A stretch of DNA of 64,000 nt, from positions 68,363 to 132,362 of the forward strand of contig KN834866.1 of the NCBI GenBank assembly GCA_000827265.1. The letters run 5' to 3'. The first letter of the stretch is position 1. Each line of letters starts with the position of its first letter. A program made the translations under genes and the position numbers. Shown piece after piece: positions 11,320-22,352 of the stretch. The DNA is from Collybiopsis luxurians FD-317 M1 (Eukaryota > Basidiomycota > Agaricomycetes > Agaricales > Omphalotaceae). The notes beneath the pieces were generated by a model. It did not search any database. It had not been told where the DNA came from and saw only the letters and a list, made by a program, of their open reading frames with translations.

Positions 11320-13227
11320 TCAAAACATGTAAATTTTGTTCCTAATCCCCACCTTTCAGCTCAGCCAGTATAAGTAAATCCCCGCAGTGTCTCTGCCAAA
11401 GTTTCCCAGTTCAACATAAAAAAGTGGCTCAAGCTGCAAGCTGCAAGCTATGATGGTTTTTGCCGCAAGCCAGGGTTTTACCCGCGGCATGTTATTTTGG
11501 GCAAGTAAGACAAGTTGGACAGGTTTTGTCAGTCGATGCTCTCCCCCCAGTTTTTCATCCATTTCTGTTAAGAGACGAGGCACCGTCGATACAACCTCAA
11601 CAGAGGAGGGATGGATAATTATTTATGGTAACTACAAAGTATTTGTACATTCAGCGGAAGCATATATGAAACATTCTGCGGAGCGGCTGAACAATAATCC
11701 AATGTTTCCTAACAATTTCCAATCATTTAACTTGGGGGCACATGTGTAAGCCTGGGCTTACCACAAGCAAAAGGGATGTGGTCATATTGTGACTGGTGCC
11801 TGTTCAAGTAACTTGAACAGACATGTCCCTTTTGTAATGGCTACAGTCAGTCACTATAGTCTGCTTACAACATGCTGTGATTATTGAAGAGATCATAATG
11901 TTTAATAAATGAAAATTGAGTAAACTTTTGGCTGTGTATTTTAGCCAAGTTCCCCAAAAGAGTAGTGAATAAAAATAGAACATTCTGAGATTGTAGAACA
12001 GGAAATCACTATTTGCTTTCACCTCTTTTGAAACAATCCATGTTCCCAATACATACTCTGAATGCCTAGTGATGACTCTCGGGCCGGAGCATAGTTGTCG
12101 CGATTAGGAAGTTGAAGCCAAATGTGGCAGGCGGCGGCAAGGCAGCAAAGTAACTTGTGCGTTGCTGTGGGCAGGCCAGAAAGCTGATCAAGGCAGTTAA
12201 TTTTTGACATTTTAAGATGTAGTGTGTAGACCCTGTGCTGGTATGAATGCACTGTTTTAAAATTTAAGCCAAAATTGACCAAAAAATCAATGTCAAAGTA
12301 ACTGTGACAGGCCAACATTTTTAAGCCTTGTAACATGCAGGGTTGTGCTTAATTAAGGCTTGGGACCTAATTAGGTTTAAGGCCTAAATTTTGTTGCTGA
12401 TTCAGACCTAAATTCATCTGGCTATTTACATGGGTCCTAATTAGGTTTTAATATGGATGCGATCAAGGTTTTGGTGCTGGCACACTGGTGATGAATGCTG
12501 TGAGATATAAAGCCTCCAATAGGGAAATTTTGAGGCACGTGATAACCATGGCTTTCTTGCTCTTTTAAATTTCTTTTTGGTGATATCACTCTGGAGCCAG
12601 TCACCCAAGACCTAGACTTGAGTCAACAGTCACAGTAGTAGCCTACTGGGCAAACTGCTTTCACTTAGTGGGAGAAGCTTCTTAAGGAGCTCTTAGCATC
12701 AGAATAGGACAACAATATCCCAGATGATGAGACTTTAAGGTTGGGTGGTGAATACAAAGAAAATTAAGAAGTGGTAATATAAGTTTTAAAATGTACCTAA
12801 TTTACCCTTAATTAAGGCCAAAAATTAAGGTTTTAGGACATAATATACTTAAGAGGCCTTAAGCAGAAAGAGGCATATCTCTGCGATAATTTTATAATAG
12901 ATGTCCTCATTTGTGTTCTAATATTGTTCAACTCCATGTTATAATGTAGATTCCAACAGAACTATTCAACTAGTGTCAATGTACATGTATGGATAACTGG
13001 GAATTTAGAGAATGAGGAATCACTCGAGTTGGGGGTGCCAACAGTCCGTTCTGGATCAGTCTTGCCGCCTTCGACATTGCCCGAATTTCAAGCTGATCGT
13101 TCCCGTTCTTAATAGTTCATTCCCTTCATATTGGTTTTCAATCTCGTGGTGATCTCGCGGATGAGGCAGTCCATGTCATCAATTTGCACAATGTAAGGCA
13201 GTGTACTTGTAACATAACGCACACCCT
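11320..13227. other. AT-rich island, second part, no gene supported
   Basis: Frames here are short and overlap on both strands without splice-consistent extension. The TTAATTAAGG and CCTAATTAGGTT blocks at 12340-12450 and 12780-12860 repeat the theme seen at 10.4 and 10.8 kb, as expected for nested or decayed repeat DNA. The last 200 bases are the promoter area of copy 2. Confidence 0.4.
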
Positions 13228-13233
13228 TATAAA
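13228..13233 (+). promoter_or_regulatory. TATA box of copy 2
   Basis: TATAAA lies 71 nt upstream of the copy 2 ATG, within the normal range for a fungal core promoter. Confidence 0.45.
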
Positions 13234-13303
13234 CAACATTATAGTTGGCCTTCTTTCTGCCCCATATATCCATCTTTAATTGGGCCTTTTACTTGCTACA
13301 GCG

Positions 13304-14667
13304 ATGGAAGCAAAAAACAATACACTCACGATTGTCATCAGGGATGCTTGCAATAACAACTGCCAAAGTCGCAGTCTCTATCAAATTGTTTGGAGCTGTG
13401 TCGGTGTCCTCATCGCTTGTACATGGGTAGCAGTCCATCCAAATGTACCTTCGCCCCGGGATGGCTTTTGGAGAATTCTAGGGAGGAAATTTTGGTTAAT
13501 GGTCGTAGCCCTCATTGCACCAGAGGTAGTAGTGTTATGGGCAGCGCGGCAATGGTTTTCAGCCAGAAAGCTAGTCAAACGTAAGAGTTGAATATGACCA
13601 TTCTCACGTTCCTACTCATCTGCCAGCTATAGAACATAAAGACAAAGGGTGGACTGTATCGCATGGGTTCTTTGTACTCATGGGAGGATTGACGCGGTAT
13701 GATGGGAAGGATTTGGTTCAGGTTCTGCGATATGATGAGTTAAACATCAAAGAAGAAGAGTTCATCAGTGAGATGCTAGAATGCGAAATCAAGGATCGCA
13801 GTCACAGCGACGGTTTTGCAAAGTTTATAGCTGTGGGGCAAACAACCTGGTTCATGGTCCAACTTCTAGCTCGAATAACTCGGCGTCTGCCCATCACAGA
13901 GCTTGAAATTATGACCGTTGCCTTTGCAGCAATGAATGTACCAATCTACTTTTTCTGGTGGGACAAACCTCTGGGCCTTGGCCGTCATATTCGTATCCAG
14001 GAACCCAAGAGTGTGGCTGAAAATTCGAAACACGCCATAGGGCCCCCAACTGAACAGACAGCATTTCTGAATGGTCAAGGTGTCCCGCAATCTCCAGACT
14101 CGGAATCACATTGGCAGCTTCGGTAGTACCACAAAGTGGGGCACCATATTCGAATTTGCGGCCGGGATTTTGCTTTTACCATTTTGGATACCCATAGTGG
14201 CTTTCATGAACATCATCCTGGAAAATAATGGCGCATTTGACAGCGGTTCTGCAATCAAAATACCGTCCTTTGCACGAACTCCAGACCTGGAACCCTCAAA
14301 AAGACAGGATCAATACATTGGGTATGGGGCAGCTATTCTCTTCGGTGCAATTCACTGCGCTGCATGGACATTTGTATTCCCCAGCACAGTTGAACGAGTC
14401 TTGTGGAGGGTTGCTTCTCTTGTTGTCACTTGTGCGCCGTTATGTTTCGCTTTCATGGCACATTTGCGTGAGCTGGGAGATGGGTATCTACCAGACCCTT
14501 GGGATAAATACCTTATAGGCCTAATTTTAGTCTTTGGTTATGTTGTTGGATTAGCCTACATTTCAGCTCGAGTTACTCTGATTGTTTTGCCTTTCTTAGC
14601 ATTACGAGATTTACCGGCGGCTGCGTTTGAAAATGTGGCATGGACATCTGTTATTCCGCATATTTAG
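13304..14667 (+). CDS. Membrane protein family, copy 2, frame broken in the middle
   Basis: Exon 1 (13304-13580) starts MEAKNNTLTI, like copy 4 (MEAGATFSIT), and carries YQIVWSC, CTWVAVHPNVPSP and WAARQWFSARKLVK. A 52-nt intron (13581-13632) sits exactly where the intron of copies 1 and 4 does. Exon 2 reads HKDKGWTVSHGFF, LPITELEI and YFFWWDKPLGLGRH in one frame, then hits a TAG at 14124-14126. The C-terminal half (WGTIFEFAAGILLLPFW to WTSVIPHI, TAG ending at 14667) is fully open but one frame off. The variable middle part is much shorter than in copy 1, so an out-of-frame deletion between about 14020 and 14115 explains both facts. I tested the GT..AG pairs there and found none that restores the frame. 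It may be a recent pseudogene or a truncated N-terminal protein. Confidence 0.65.
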
Positions 14668-15110
14668 ACATATGCAGTTACACCTCCTTCCTACATGTAA
14701 CATGGTCCAGTACTACTTGAAAATTTATCTGTTGTGCTCTTGCATCCTCTGTGCTATGCCTAGTCCAGTATACATAGTGTAACAATAATATTGAATGCAA
14801 TTCCATTTTTTAATCCTTGGGGCCAAGATACTGGAGCTGCATGCGACATTGAACACGCACTATTGAAGTACTTTTAAATTCTGTTCACTCTCAATTCTAT
14901 TCGTGATTGAGCGGTTAATGATTGAGACGTAGCACAATTTCAAGCTTATTGGCTCAAAGAGAACCCCAAAACCAGCAACTTTCGAAGTAGAAAGTATTTG
15001 TTTCTGTCCCCTCCAGAATTCCTGCAGTCTATACTGTATACATAATCGAAGTTTCTGACCCCTGTCTGCTGCTCAATATGAAAACCTGAGTCTTTTTCTG
15101 GGCAGCTCCA
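14668..15110 (+). repeat. Copy 2 downstream flank, paralogous to 1330-1780
   Basis: This non-coding flank contains 'attgaagtacttttaaatt', 'gtagcacaatttcaagctta' and 'ccagcaactttcgaag' in the same order as the copy 1 flank. No frame is conserved between the two. Confidence 0.6.
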
Positions 15111-15480
15111 ATTATAGAATCGGAATTGGAGATGCGAAGAGAACTAATTGATGGCTCTAGGTCGAAGTTGAAGGGCGTAGCATCACGAAGTGACGGTGGA
15201 AGGAAGAAGATAAATTCAATGCCGGAACGAGTGTCCCCGTAGCAATAACCGGCCTGATACTTGTCTCTGTTTGGTCAGTAGCTCCGTCGATCTCATCACG
15301 ATGCGGTGTTAAAGGCGAAGCTGGTTTTTGTAGGCCTCCCGAAGGATCGATTTAGTGCGAATGACCAGTTCTCCCACATAGGACCCCCAAGTCTGCATAT
15401 ATTGAGTTACAAGTTCGATAATACAACTGGTATTCAAATTCGGAAGCACATCCTAAATTGCTTTCCGACTTTCCCGCCCA
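15111..15480. repeat. Intergenic module M, copy 3 (short)
   Basis: The landmarks are 'gatggctctaggtcgaagtt', 'catcacgaagtgacggtgga', 'cggcctgatacttgtctctg', 'tatattgagttacaagttcg' and 'aactggtattcaaattcgg'. It ends earlier than copies 1 and 2. It directly follows the copy 2 flank, as module copy 1 follows copy 1. Confidence 0.6.
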
Positions 15481-16489
15481 TCCAAAGCATAGCAAGTTCT
15501 GTTTCCTGAAACAAAGAAAGGGTGATTTTATGAGCTGCAAGTGAGGGCCAAAACTGAATCAAATGACTCAAGACTCCACTGGTGCGCTTGTGTTATAATC
15601 TTCTTAGTTTCGCCGGATAGCCCTTTCCAAGACCGCGAAACGTACTGCGAGAATTGATTCAGAGAACGGCTGAGACAGAAAGGAAGGTACTTACTTACTT
15701 GGACTCTAAGCGCATGGGCTAACGTTCAAACCTTAGGTCCACATCTGAGAAGGTAGGAACTACAGTCATTTTCATAACATAATTTTGCGCATTGCGGGAA
15801 TTCTGAGTCTTCGGACATAGCCCTCAGCCCTCGGCTAAGTGACCACTCATTTCGATGCTGGTTGAATTGAAGAAAACAGGTCCGTAAGCAAAATTCAAGC
15901 GCAACAGGATATGGATATGGGTTTACTACATTTCTGTATATTTCCGAACACATGATTATTTCGAGGCTGATACTCCTCTATTCAACCGTTCCGTCAATCT
16001 GTCACAGGACAAGACATAAATTATCGTTATAGATGCACCCCCAGTAATCGGATAACATATCTTGAAAGTTCCATATGTCTCTAAACCGTATAACCTTATT
16101 CCCATAATGTCTCCAGAGCTCACAGCCTTCGGCCAGGACGCAACTGACGTGGATTTGAATCAAAGAGTACTGTACGCCAACCAGATAGTTTTGATGGAAA
16201 CAGGCGCAACACCCACGGCACGGTCAAGATAGTTTGAAAGTTTGACGGGAACAACAAGGAAGTAACGGCGCGCTGGCTATTTATATGCTGTATTTGGAAT
16301 GAGATATTAGCTCAGAGTCTGAGCAGGAATTACACAAGCAATCTGTAGAAATAAAATACGACTCACTTCCGAGAAAGTCTCAAAGACCTAGTATCTTGTT
16401 AAAGCAAGCACTATTTGCTTAACTTTCGTCTCCCCTGGTAGTCCTGCAGCTTTTTTCGTATTTTCAAAGTTTCTACTCGATGTGCGCTC

Positions 16490-17320
16490 CATGTTCAATA
16501 TGAATCCCTGAGCCTTCTTTTCGGCTGTTACAACTTTAGGATCAAGTCTGTGGATGCAAAGGGAGTATAGTAGACGATTTAATGTCTAGGCTAAAGTTTG
16601 AGGCCATAGTGTTGCGAAGTGATGGTCGAAGACGAGTCGAAGCAAAGTCGAAGGGAGGAACAAATTTAGCGTCAGCAGTTTTCCTGTACCGGTAACTGGC
16701 CCGATCTTATCGCAGGTCGTACTTATCCGATGGCTTCATGTTCTCCAACTACTATGTCCAGTGGCAGGTCCACGCCTACTATCAAAGCAATTTCTTATCC
16801 ATTATCGACTTCTCCCTGGGGCAGCTCCGTTCAACATAACTGCAAGCTCCTGTGCCAGGATGAAGAGAATCACGCCAATCATCTCGAGCATTGATATATT
16901 CTATCGATCTCGTTGCACGATGCGTAGTCAAAGCAAATGCGGTTTGTTCTAATTTTTATACACCTCCTGAAAAATCAGTTAAATGCGAAAGGCGAGGCTG
17001 CCTGGATGGGACCATAGTCCCCACGCGTTGATTTATTGGCCGTAAATAAAGTTTGTAACTTCACCCACATACAACCGGTAGACAAATTTAAAAGGACATT
17101 GCAAGCGTGAACAGGGCTGAATATATTCTAGAATGGAGCTGTCCTGTTTCAGATCCTATGAAAAATTTAATCAAGGCTTGTAACCGACAATACTTCATCC
17201 AACCATTTTACTTGTCTCTAGTAGGGCGAAAGTCTTCGTTACGGTTAAGTATGGATAGGCGGACAGCAGTCGATTCAAAGATGTACTTTAAGATTGTGAA
17301 GTGACAGGGTGAAGGGAAAA
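16490..17320. repeat. Intergenic module M, copy 4
   Basis: The landmarks are 'gagccttcttttcggctg', 'aatgtctaggctaaagtttg', 'tgttgcgaagtgatggtcga', 'ctaatttttatacacctcct', 'cgcgttgatttattggc' and 'aaagatgtactttaagattg'. This copy precedes the copy 3 pseudogene. A 'gtcgaag' element is repeated three times at about 16625-16655. Confidence 0.6.
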
Positions 17321-17818
17321 TTTTAACGGACGAAGTATTCGTGCACCGGGACATCGGCCTAACGATGGACCCTCTCTTGCCACTTAGTCACTCATCCAAT
17401 GGCCTTGATTGTCGTCGATCTCATCGCCTACATACGATCTCAGTAAACCCCAAACCATTGGCTTACGCTCTGATGGATCTATCTCGGAATGATGGTATGG
17501 AGTCGTATATTGGCTATCAAGCTATGAAGATTCAAAGCCGTCGGGAACTGAAAGTCGGAGCCTCCGTTCAAACACTCCGACAAAAGCTTTTTATTTCCCT
17601 TCATTCATTTGAGATTGTTCGACATCTACCTCGTGGTACTGGCGTGATGCAATTCGTGAATTGTATTGTTCCATCGATCCGCATAACGGTAATGTCTGCG
17701 TATGTTAAGAGGCTCATTAAGGGATATCGGAAGTAGCTCTTAGGCCGATAGTCGGTCTTCTGCCTTTTTATTGCTGTCTCCAATATTAAACCTCCAACTT
17801 TTGACTTGCCATCCGTGA

Positions 17819-18445
17819 TGGAAGCAAATGCAGGTGTGCCAGTGTTCTCATTGCGTGCACTTGAGTCTCGGTCCATCTGAAAGTACCCGTGGCAGATGCA
17901 GGCTTCTGGAGAACATTAGGAGAAAAGATAGGGCTGATGATAGCCCACCCTTATAGCGCCGGAGGTAGTGGTGCTATGGGCTGCACGGCAATGGTTTTCA
18001 GCGAGAGAGCTAGCCAAGCTTAAGTTTTGGCAACGAATCTCCTTGGTATGTGATCGGTTATCTCCCAGCTGCGGGTAAAGGCTGGAGTATGTCGCATGGG
18101 TTCTTCCTACTAATGGGTGGACGGTAATCTGAATCGGGTTCTGACATACCGGAAATTGAACTCAAGGGGGAAGAGTTTGTCAGTGGGATGCTGGAGCGCA
18201 AAATTAAGGATCACAGTCATGGCAATGGTTTTGCAAAGCTCATAGTTGTAGGACAAACAACTTGGTTTGGAGTTCAACTTCTAGCTCGTCTGGCTCAGCT
18301 TCTGCCTATCACAGAACTTGAAATCATGACCGTAGTTTTACAGCTATGAATGTCCTGATACAATTTGTTCTGGTGGAATAAACCCTTAGTGGTCAGCTGC
18401 CATATTCGTATTCAGGTCCACGAGGATGTAGCCTTTCAAGCGGCT
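17819..18445 (+). pseudogene. Membrane protein family, copy 3 (pseudogene)
   Basis: DNA similarity to copies 1 and 2 is obvious, but the frame is destroyed. It starts with 'atggaagcaaatg', like the copy 2 start, then lacks roughly 75 bases that encode YQIVWSC in copy 2. 'ggtagtggtgctatgggctg' and 'gcaatggttttcagcgagag' match the end of exon 1. The intron donor is mutated (AAGCTTAAGT instead of C|GTAAGT). 'catgggttcttcctactaat' and 'cctatcacagaacttgaaat' (the LPITELEI segment) follow with several indels, and 'tctggtggaataaaccctta' marks the FWW-KP site. It ends near 'gaggatgtagcctttcaag'; the C-terminal half is missing. Confidence 0.8.
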
Positions 18446-19569
18446 TTGTCTGACATACCGCAACGGATTGACCAATTTATGAATTGAATACAACAAACAA
18501 GTTAAGAGACAAGTTTTCGTCTAGAGCTCGTGCCGAATAGCTCCTTCGCCGCGTATAGTGAATGGAGGTAAGGTAAAGATACCCGTGTCAACCGTATTCG
18601 AGGGCGGAGTTTTTATAATGAATGGTCCTTGAATTCCTGAGGAAAATTTGCTATTGGCTCTAGGATATGCAAAAGACGGAAGAACACGTCCGATGCAGAT
18701 GTTAAAGCCCATTTGAGTGGCGCCGTGACGCCGCACATTGCATATATGTTTGGTGATTCTTCATACAGGAACAAGTATTTATATGCAGCTCTCCGGACAG
18801 TGGACGCAAACACAACTTTGTAATGATAGTGGTGTGTCGAGATGACTGACAAATCGAGTCTATCGGGTTATAGAGTCACAAACAGAAGAACATCAAATTC
18901 AGGTGCTAGTTCAGTCAAACTTGGAACCAAAAATGTTTTTTTCCGTTCGACCATTTATGTAGCAGCGAGAAAGTTACAAAGTACTCAATCAAACGGACTT
19001 TATCTATTCCATCCGTCTCATCCTTGGAGGTCTCTTCGCTGACTTCTTCAGAGCCCAGTACATCAATGGAGCGTTCAGTTAGAGAGGCTTGTACAATTGG
19101 TTGCAACAGATGAACCGTCAGGGTATGCTTGGGATTCCACGAATAGCAGAGAGTAGTCTGACCTTGGCTTTATTCATACTATACCAATCGCAGACTCCAT
19201 CCAAAGAGGCAAAGATGAAGCCAGGGTGAATATAACGGGTATGACTATTTACGCGCACCGGCCTTTCGGTTCATGATACTCCCTTGTATTTACAATTGTT
19301 TAGCTTTACTTGATTCCTGACTGCCATATTGTATCACTGGGCTTATTTTTGAGAATAGAGAGAGGTATACTTGACGAGGAGGTGGAGAATTGAGAACGAA
19401 GCTCTACAGTGAAGAAGACGCACATCCAAGCATTTTCTCAGGGTTTGACCCAGAATACTAACAACTTTTAATATTAAAACCATATAATTTGCTGCAGTAT
19501 GCCCTTCCAAAGTCCGTACCATCTGTTTTGCATCGTCGCAAACTGTGCTTGCTGCATGCTGCATGCTCA
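18446..19569. other. Spacer after copy 3, no gene supported
   Basis: Only short overlapping frames occur here. I see neither a membrane-family remnant nor a clear module M landmark until about 19.57 kb. Confidence 0.35.
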
Positions 19570-20290
19570 AAAAGACTTCCTGCCTTCTAGGTCTTCTTCT
19601 GTGCAGCTTCAACTAAGATGTTTGATCCTTCCAAAGGGAGTAAATTCAAATGAATATGCTCAGATTTTTGATAGCAGCTCGAGGAGGTGTTGAAAATTGG
19701 AGCATCGAGTGGGGGCCTTTGGCGTCGGTTCAGTCTGATCGGCCCATCTTAGCGCCAAAATTATAAAGCGTTCGATCAATACGTTGAGTCGAATAGGAAA
19801 CACGTTTTCTGAACAGTGTTTGCCTCGAGTATGTAGCTAGCGTGTCTCTTACACCTGAAGTGCTGAGCGCTGAGCGTCTATCTTCACCGCCGTTATCGCA
19901 TAACGGACGTATTCTCAATGAACACGAGCAGTCGTGTTATTCATTAATACATGAAACTAGAGCATCTGATTGCCTAAAGCACATGTTCTGCGACCCCAAA
20001 ACTCCCCTGCGTGGTTGATCTTTGTAGTGCTAATCATGGGGGGTCCTCATGTTCGAAAGGACTTCCAAAACCTTCTTTCGAGCAGTTTAAATATATGGAT
20101 TGGACTTAGAGAAAGAGGTCGAATGTACGAGATGATCCTACTACGTAAAGCAAGTCGAACGGTTGAAGGGTAGTTGAAGGGTAGTTGAAGGATAGTTGAA
20201 GGCCGCGGTACGGCAAAAAGATCAGTAGAGTGGCTTCCGCACCGGCCCGATACTTGCCTTTATTTGGCAGCACCTGCAGTTAGGGCGCCA
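19570..20290. repeat. Probable intergenic module M, copy 5 (decayed)
   Basis: 'cttcttctgtgcagcttcaact' resembles the module start ('cttcttttgtgcagtttcaact' in copy 1), and 'gcaccggcccgatacttgcc' resembles the 'gcccgatacttg' block of the other copies. The middle is too diverged to follow by eye. It lies between copies 3 and 4, where the gene-plus-module pattern predicts one. Confidence 0.35.
20162..20202. repeat. 11-bp tandem repeat (gttgaagggta), 3.7 units
   Basis: Two perfect GTTGAAGGGTA units, one with a single change, and a partial unit lie in the middle of the probable fifth module copy. Confidence 0.85.
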
Positions 20291-20915
20291 AAAATGTAGG
20301 CGCTTGATCCCTTGCTAGTACTGAGTAAGCTCCTTCGACTCTATTTTCTGCATGCAACTTTCTGTGCTGGAGTATGTCATGTTGTAGTGAGGTAAACGAT
20401 CCTCCCCCAGAAACAATGTGGTGTTTCATCCGCGCGGCTCTTAGTGGAAAATGAAGCCACTCTTTTGGGAAGTCACTGCTAGTCTAACGAATATGTTTGG
20501 TGCTGAGTGTGGATGTTCAGCCGATTGTCACGGTCCCTCCTACGGTCCCTCATGTATGAAGTTATGGAAGTCATCACATTTGAAATCTATTCCAACGCAA
20601 GGGGCAGGTGAGGCTTTTGCGCTTCTCAGAGTCGTTTGCCAGAAACTCATCCCTTGAATATTCTTTCTCCGCTCAACGGTCACTTCACATTACTGGATCA
20701 ATGAGATGTCAATGCTCTCCTCAATTCCTCGGCATGGTTTACATGGTTTGTCGAGAGCTATTTCTATTGCACGGCGGTTGCGCTGAGTCCACGAAACGCC
20801 GTTGTGCACCTTTAAATCAAGGTTATCCGTGGTTCATTCTTTAATCCTTTCCATTTAGCTATCCCTGTCACTCCCATTCTATCCGCTGATTTACGGTATC
20901 CCCAAAACACGGCCA

Positions 20916-22352
20916 ATGGAAGCAGGCGCTACCTTTTCTATTACCAACAACTCTTGCATAGACCTACACCAATGTCGCAGTCTATTCCAAATTATTTGGA
21001 GCTGCGTCAGCGTACTTATTGCATGCACTTGGGTGTCGGTTCATCCCAACATACCTGCACCCGATGATAACCTGTTGGTCATATTTGGAAAAAGGATAGG
21101 TCTGATGATAATGGCCTTAATTGCACCGGAACTACTAGTATTATGGGCAGCGCGGCAGTGGTATGCCGCCAAACAGCTCTCTAAAGGTAAGGTCATCCGA
21201 TATACGTTTTTGACTCAGATCACTCATCTGTCAAATATAGAATACAAAGACAAAAAGTGGACCGTTTCTCATGGACACTTTTTTATCATGGGTGGCTTTG
21301 CTCGATACTGTGGGGATGATTTCCAGGAGATTCTGCGCTACTGCGATCATAAACCACCCATCTATCCAGAGGAGGCAGATTTCGTTGGCAGTATAAAGCG
21401 ACGCGAAGTCAAGGATCGCAGCCACAAAGATGGCCTTGCCAAACTCATAGCTGTTGGGCAAACAGCTTGGTTTGTAGTGCAACTTTTGGCTCGATGGGTT
21501 CAACACCTGCCTATCACCAAGCTTGAAATCATGACGTTCGCTTTCGCAGTTATGGATGTTCTGATCTATTGCTTCTGGTGGAATAAGCCCCAGGGGGTCC
21601 GCTGCCATGTTCGTGTCCCAGACCAACTGCAAAGAAGGGAGGAAGAACCAGCCGAAAAGAGAATGGCCGGGGAGGCCCCTGAACGAGGAACGCCCTCGAC
21701 TAACGACCAGTTCCACAATGCTGTCAGTTCTTTCGTCAAAGCCGCTCGTGAAAAGGTGTATAAATGGGACATTTCTTACCGGTTAGACGTACTAGCCCAT
21801 GAGAAAGGTCTCGCGCTAAAGTTTCGCGCTTGGCTTGAAATGATGGGCTTAATTTTCCTTTTTCCAATCACCACTCTATTCGACGTTATCTTTCTCGATA
21901 ACGGTACACTTTACAAGTCCTTTTCGGACCAAGTAGTTTCTTTTGCTCGAACACCGAAGCTGGAACCCTCAAATAAAATGGATCAATACATTGCATACTT
22001 GGCAGCCATTCTGTTTGGCGCGATTCATTGCGCTGCATGGGTATTTGCATTCCCCAGTGCGATCGAGCAAACTTTATGGAGAATTTCCTCTATTATTGTC
22101 TCCTGTGCTCCAATAATTTTAATCATAGGCATTTGGATTGCTCCCGCAGTTTCTAAAGTCTTCAAATGGCTTGTATTTGACTGGATGATCGATGTTTTCG
22201 AATGCATGGTAATGTTCACCGGTATTGTTATCATGCTAGGGTATATCGCTGCTCGCTTCACTCTCGCTGTTTTGTCCGTCTTGACGTTACGAAATCTACC
22301 TCCAGAAGCATATCAAACTGTTGACTGGACAGCTTTCGTTCCACATATCTAG
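20916..22352 (+). CDS. Membrane protein family, copy 4 (intact)
   Basis: This is the only complete, undamaged member of the array. It encodes 460 residues after removal of one intron (exons 20916-21186 and 21241-22352). The 54-nt intron (GTAAGG..ATAG) has no stop and is a multiple of three, so an uncut reading gives one long frame. Copies 1 and 2 place an intron at this site, so I treat it as real. Hydrophobic segments lie at about residues 23-42, 60-77, 158-174 and 188-203, with more in the C-terminal half (FLFPITTLFDVIFL, AAILFGAIHCAAWVFAF, IIVSCAPIILIIGIWI, IVIMLGYIAARFTLAVL). Family marks are CTWVSVHPNIPAPD, GQTAWFVVQLLAR, LPITKLEI (about 180-187), FWWNKP (about 202-207), FARTPKLEPSNKMDQYIAY and the terminal DWTAFVPHI. 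A charged loop (about 210-270) is the variable part. The function is unknown. The start was chosen by analogy with copy 2. Confidence 0.85.
   Translation: MEAGATFSITNNSCIDLHQCRSLFQIIWSCVSVLIACTWVSVHPNIPAPDDNLLVIFGKRIGLMIMALIAPELLVLWAARQWYAAKQLSKGKVIRYTFLTQITHLSNIEYKDKKWTVSHGHFFIMGGFARYCGDDFQEILRYCDHKPPIYPEEADFVGSIKRREVKDRSHKDGLAKLIAVGQTAWFVVQLLARWVQHLPITKLEIMTFAFAVMDVLIYCFWWNKPQGVRCHVRVPDQLQRREEEPAEKRMAGEAPERGTPSTNDQFHNAVSSFVKAAREKVYKWDISYRLDVLAHEKGLALKFRAWLEMMGLIFLFPITTLFDVIFLDNGTLYKSFSDQVVSFARTPKLEPSNKMDQYIAYLAAILFGAIHCAAWVFAFPSAIEQTLWRISSIIVSCAPIILIIGIWIAPAVSKVFKWLVFDWMIDVFECMVMFTGIVIMLGYIAARFTLAVLSVLTLRNLPPEAYQTVDWTAFVPHI
21187..21240 (+). other. In-frame, stop-free intron of copy 4
   Basis: The intron is 54 nt, with GTAAGG donor, ATAG acceptor, phase 1. 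Retention would insert 18 residues between QLSK and YKDKKW without ending the frame. The 52-nt introns at the same site in copies 1 and 2 would shift the frame if retained. Confidence 0.75.
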
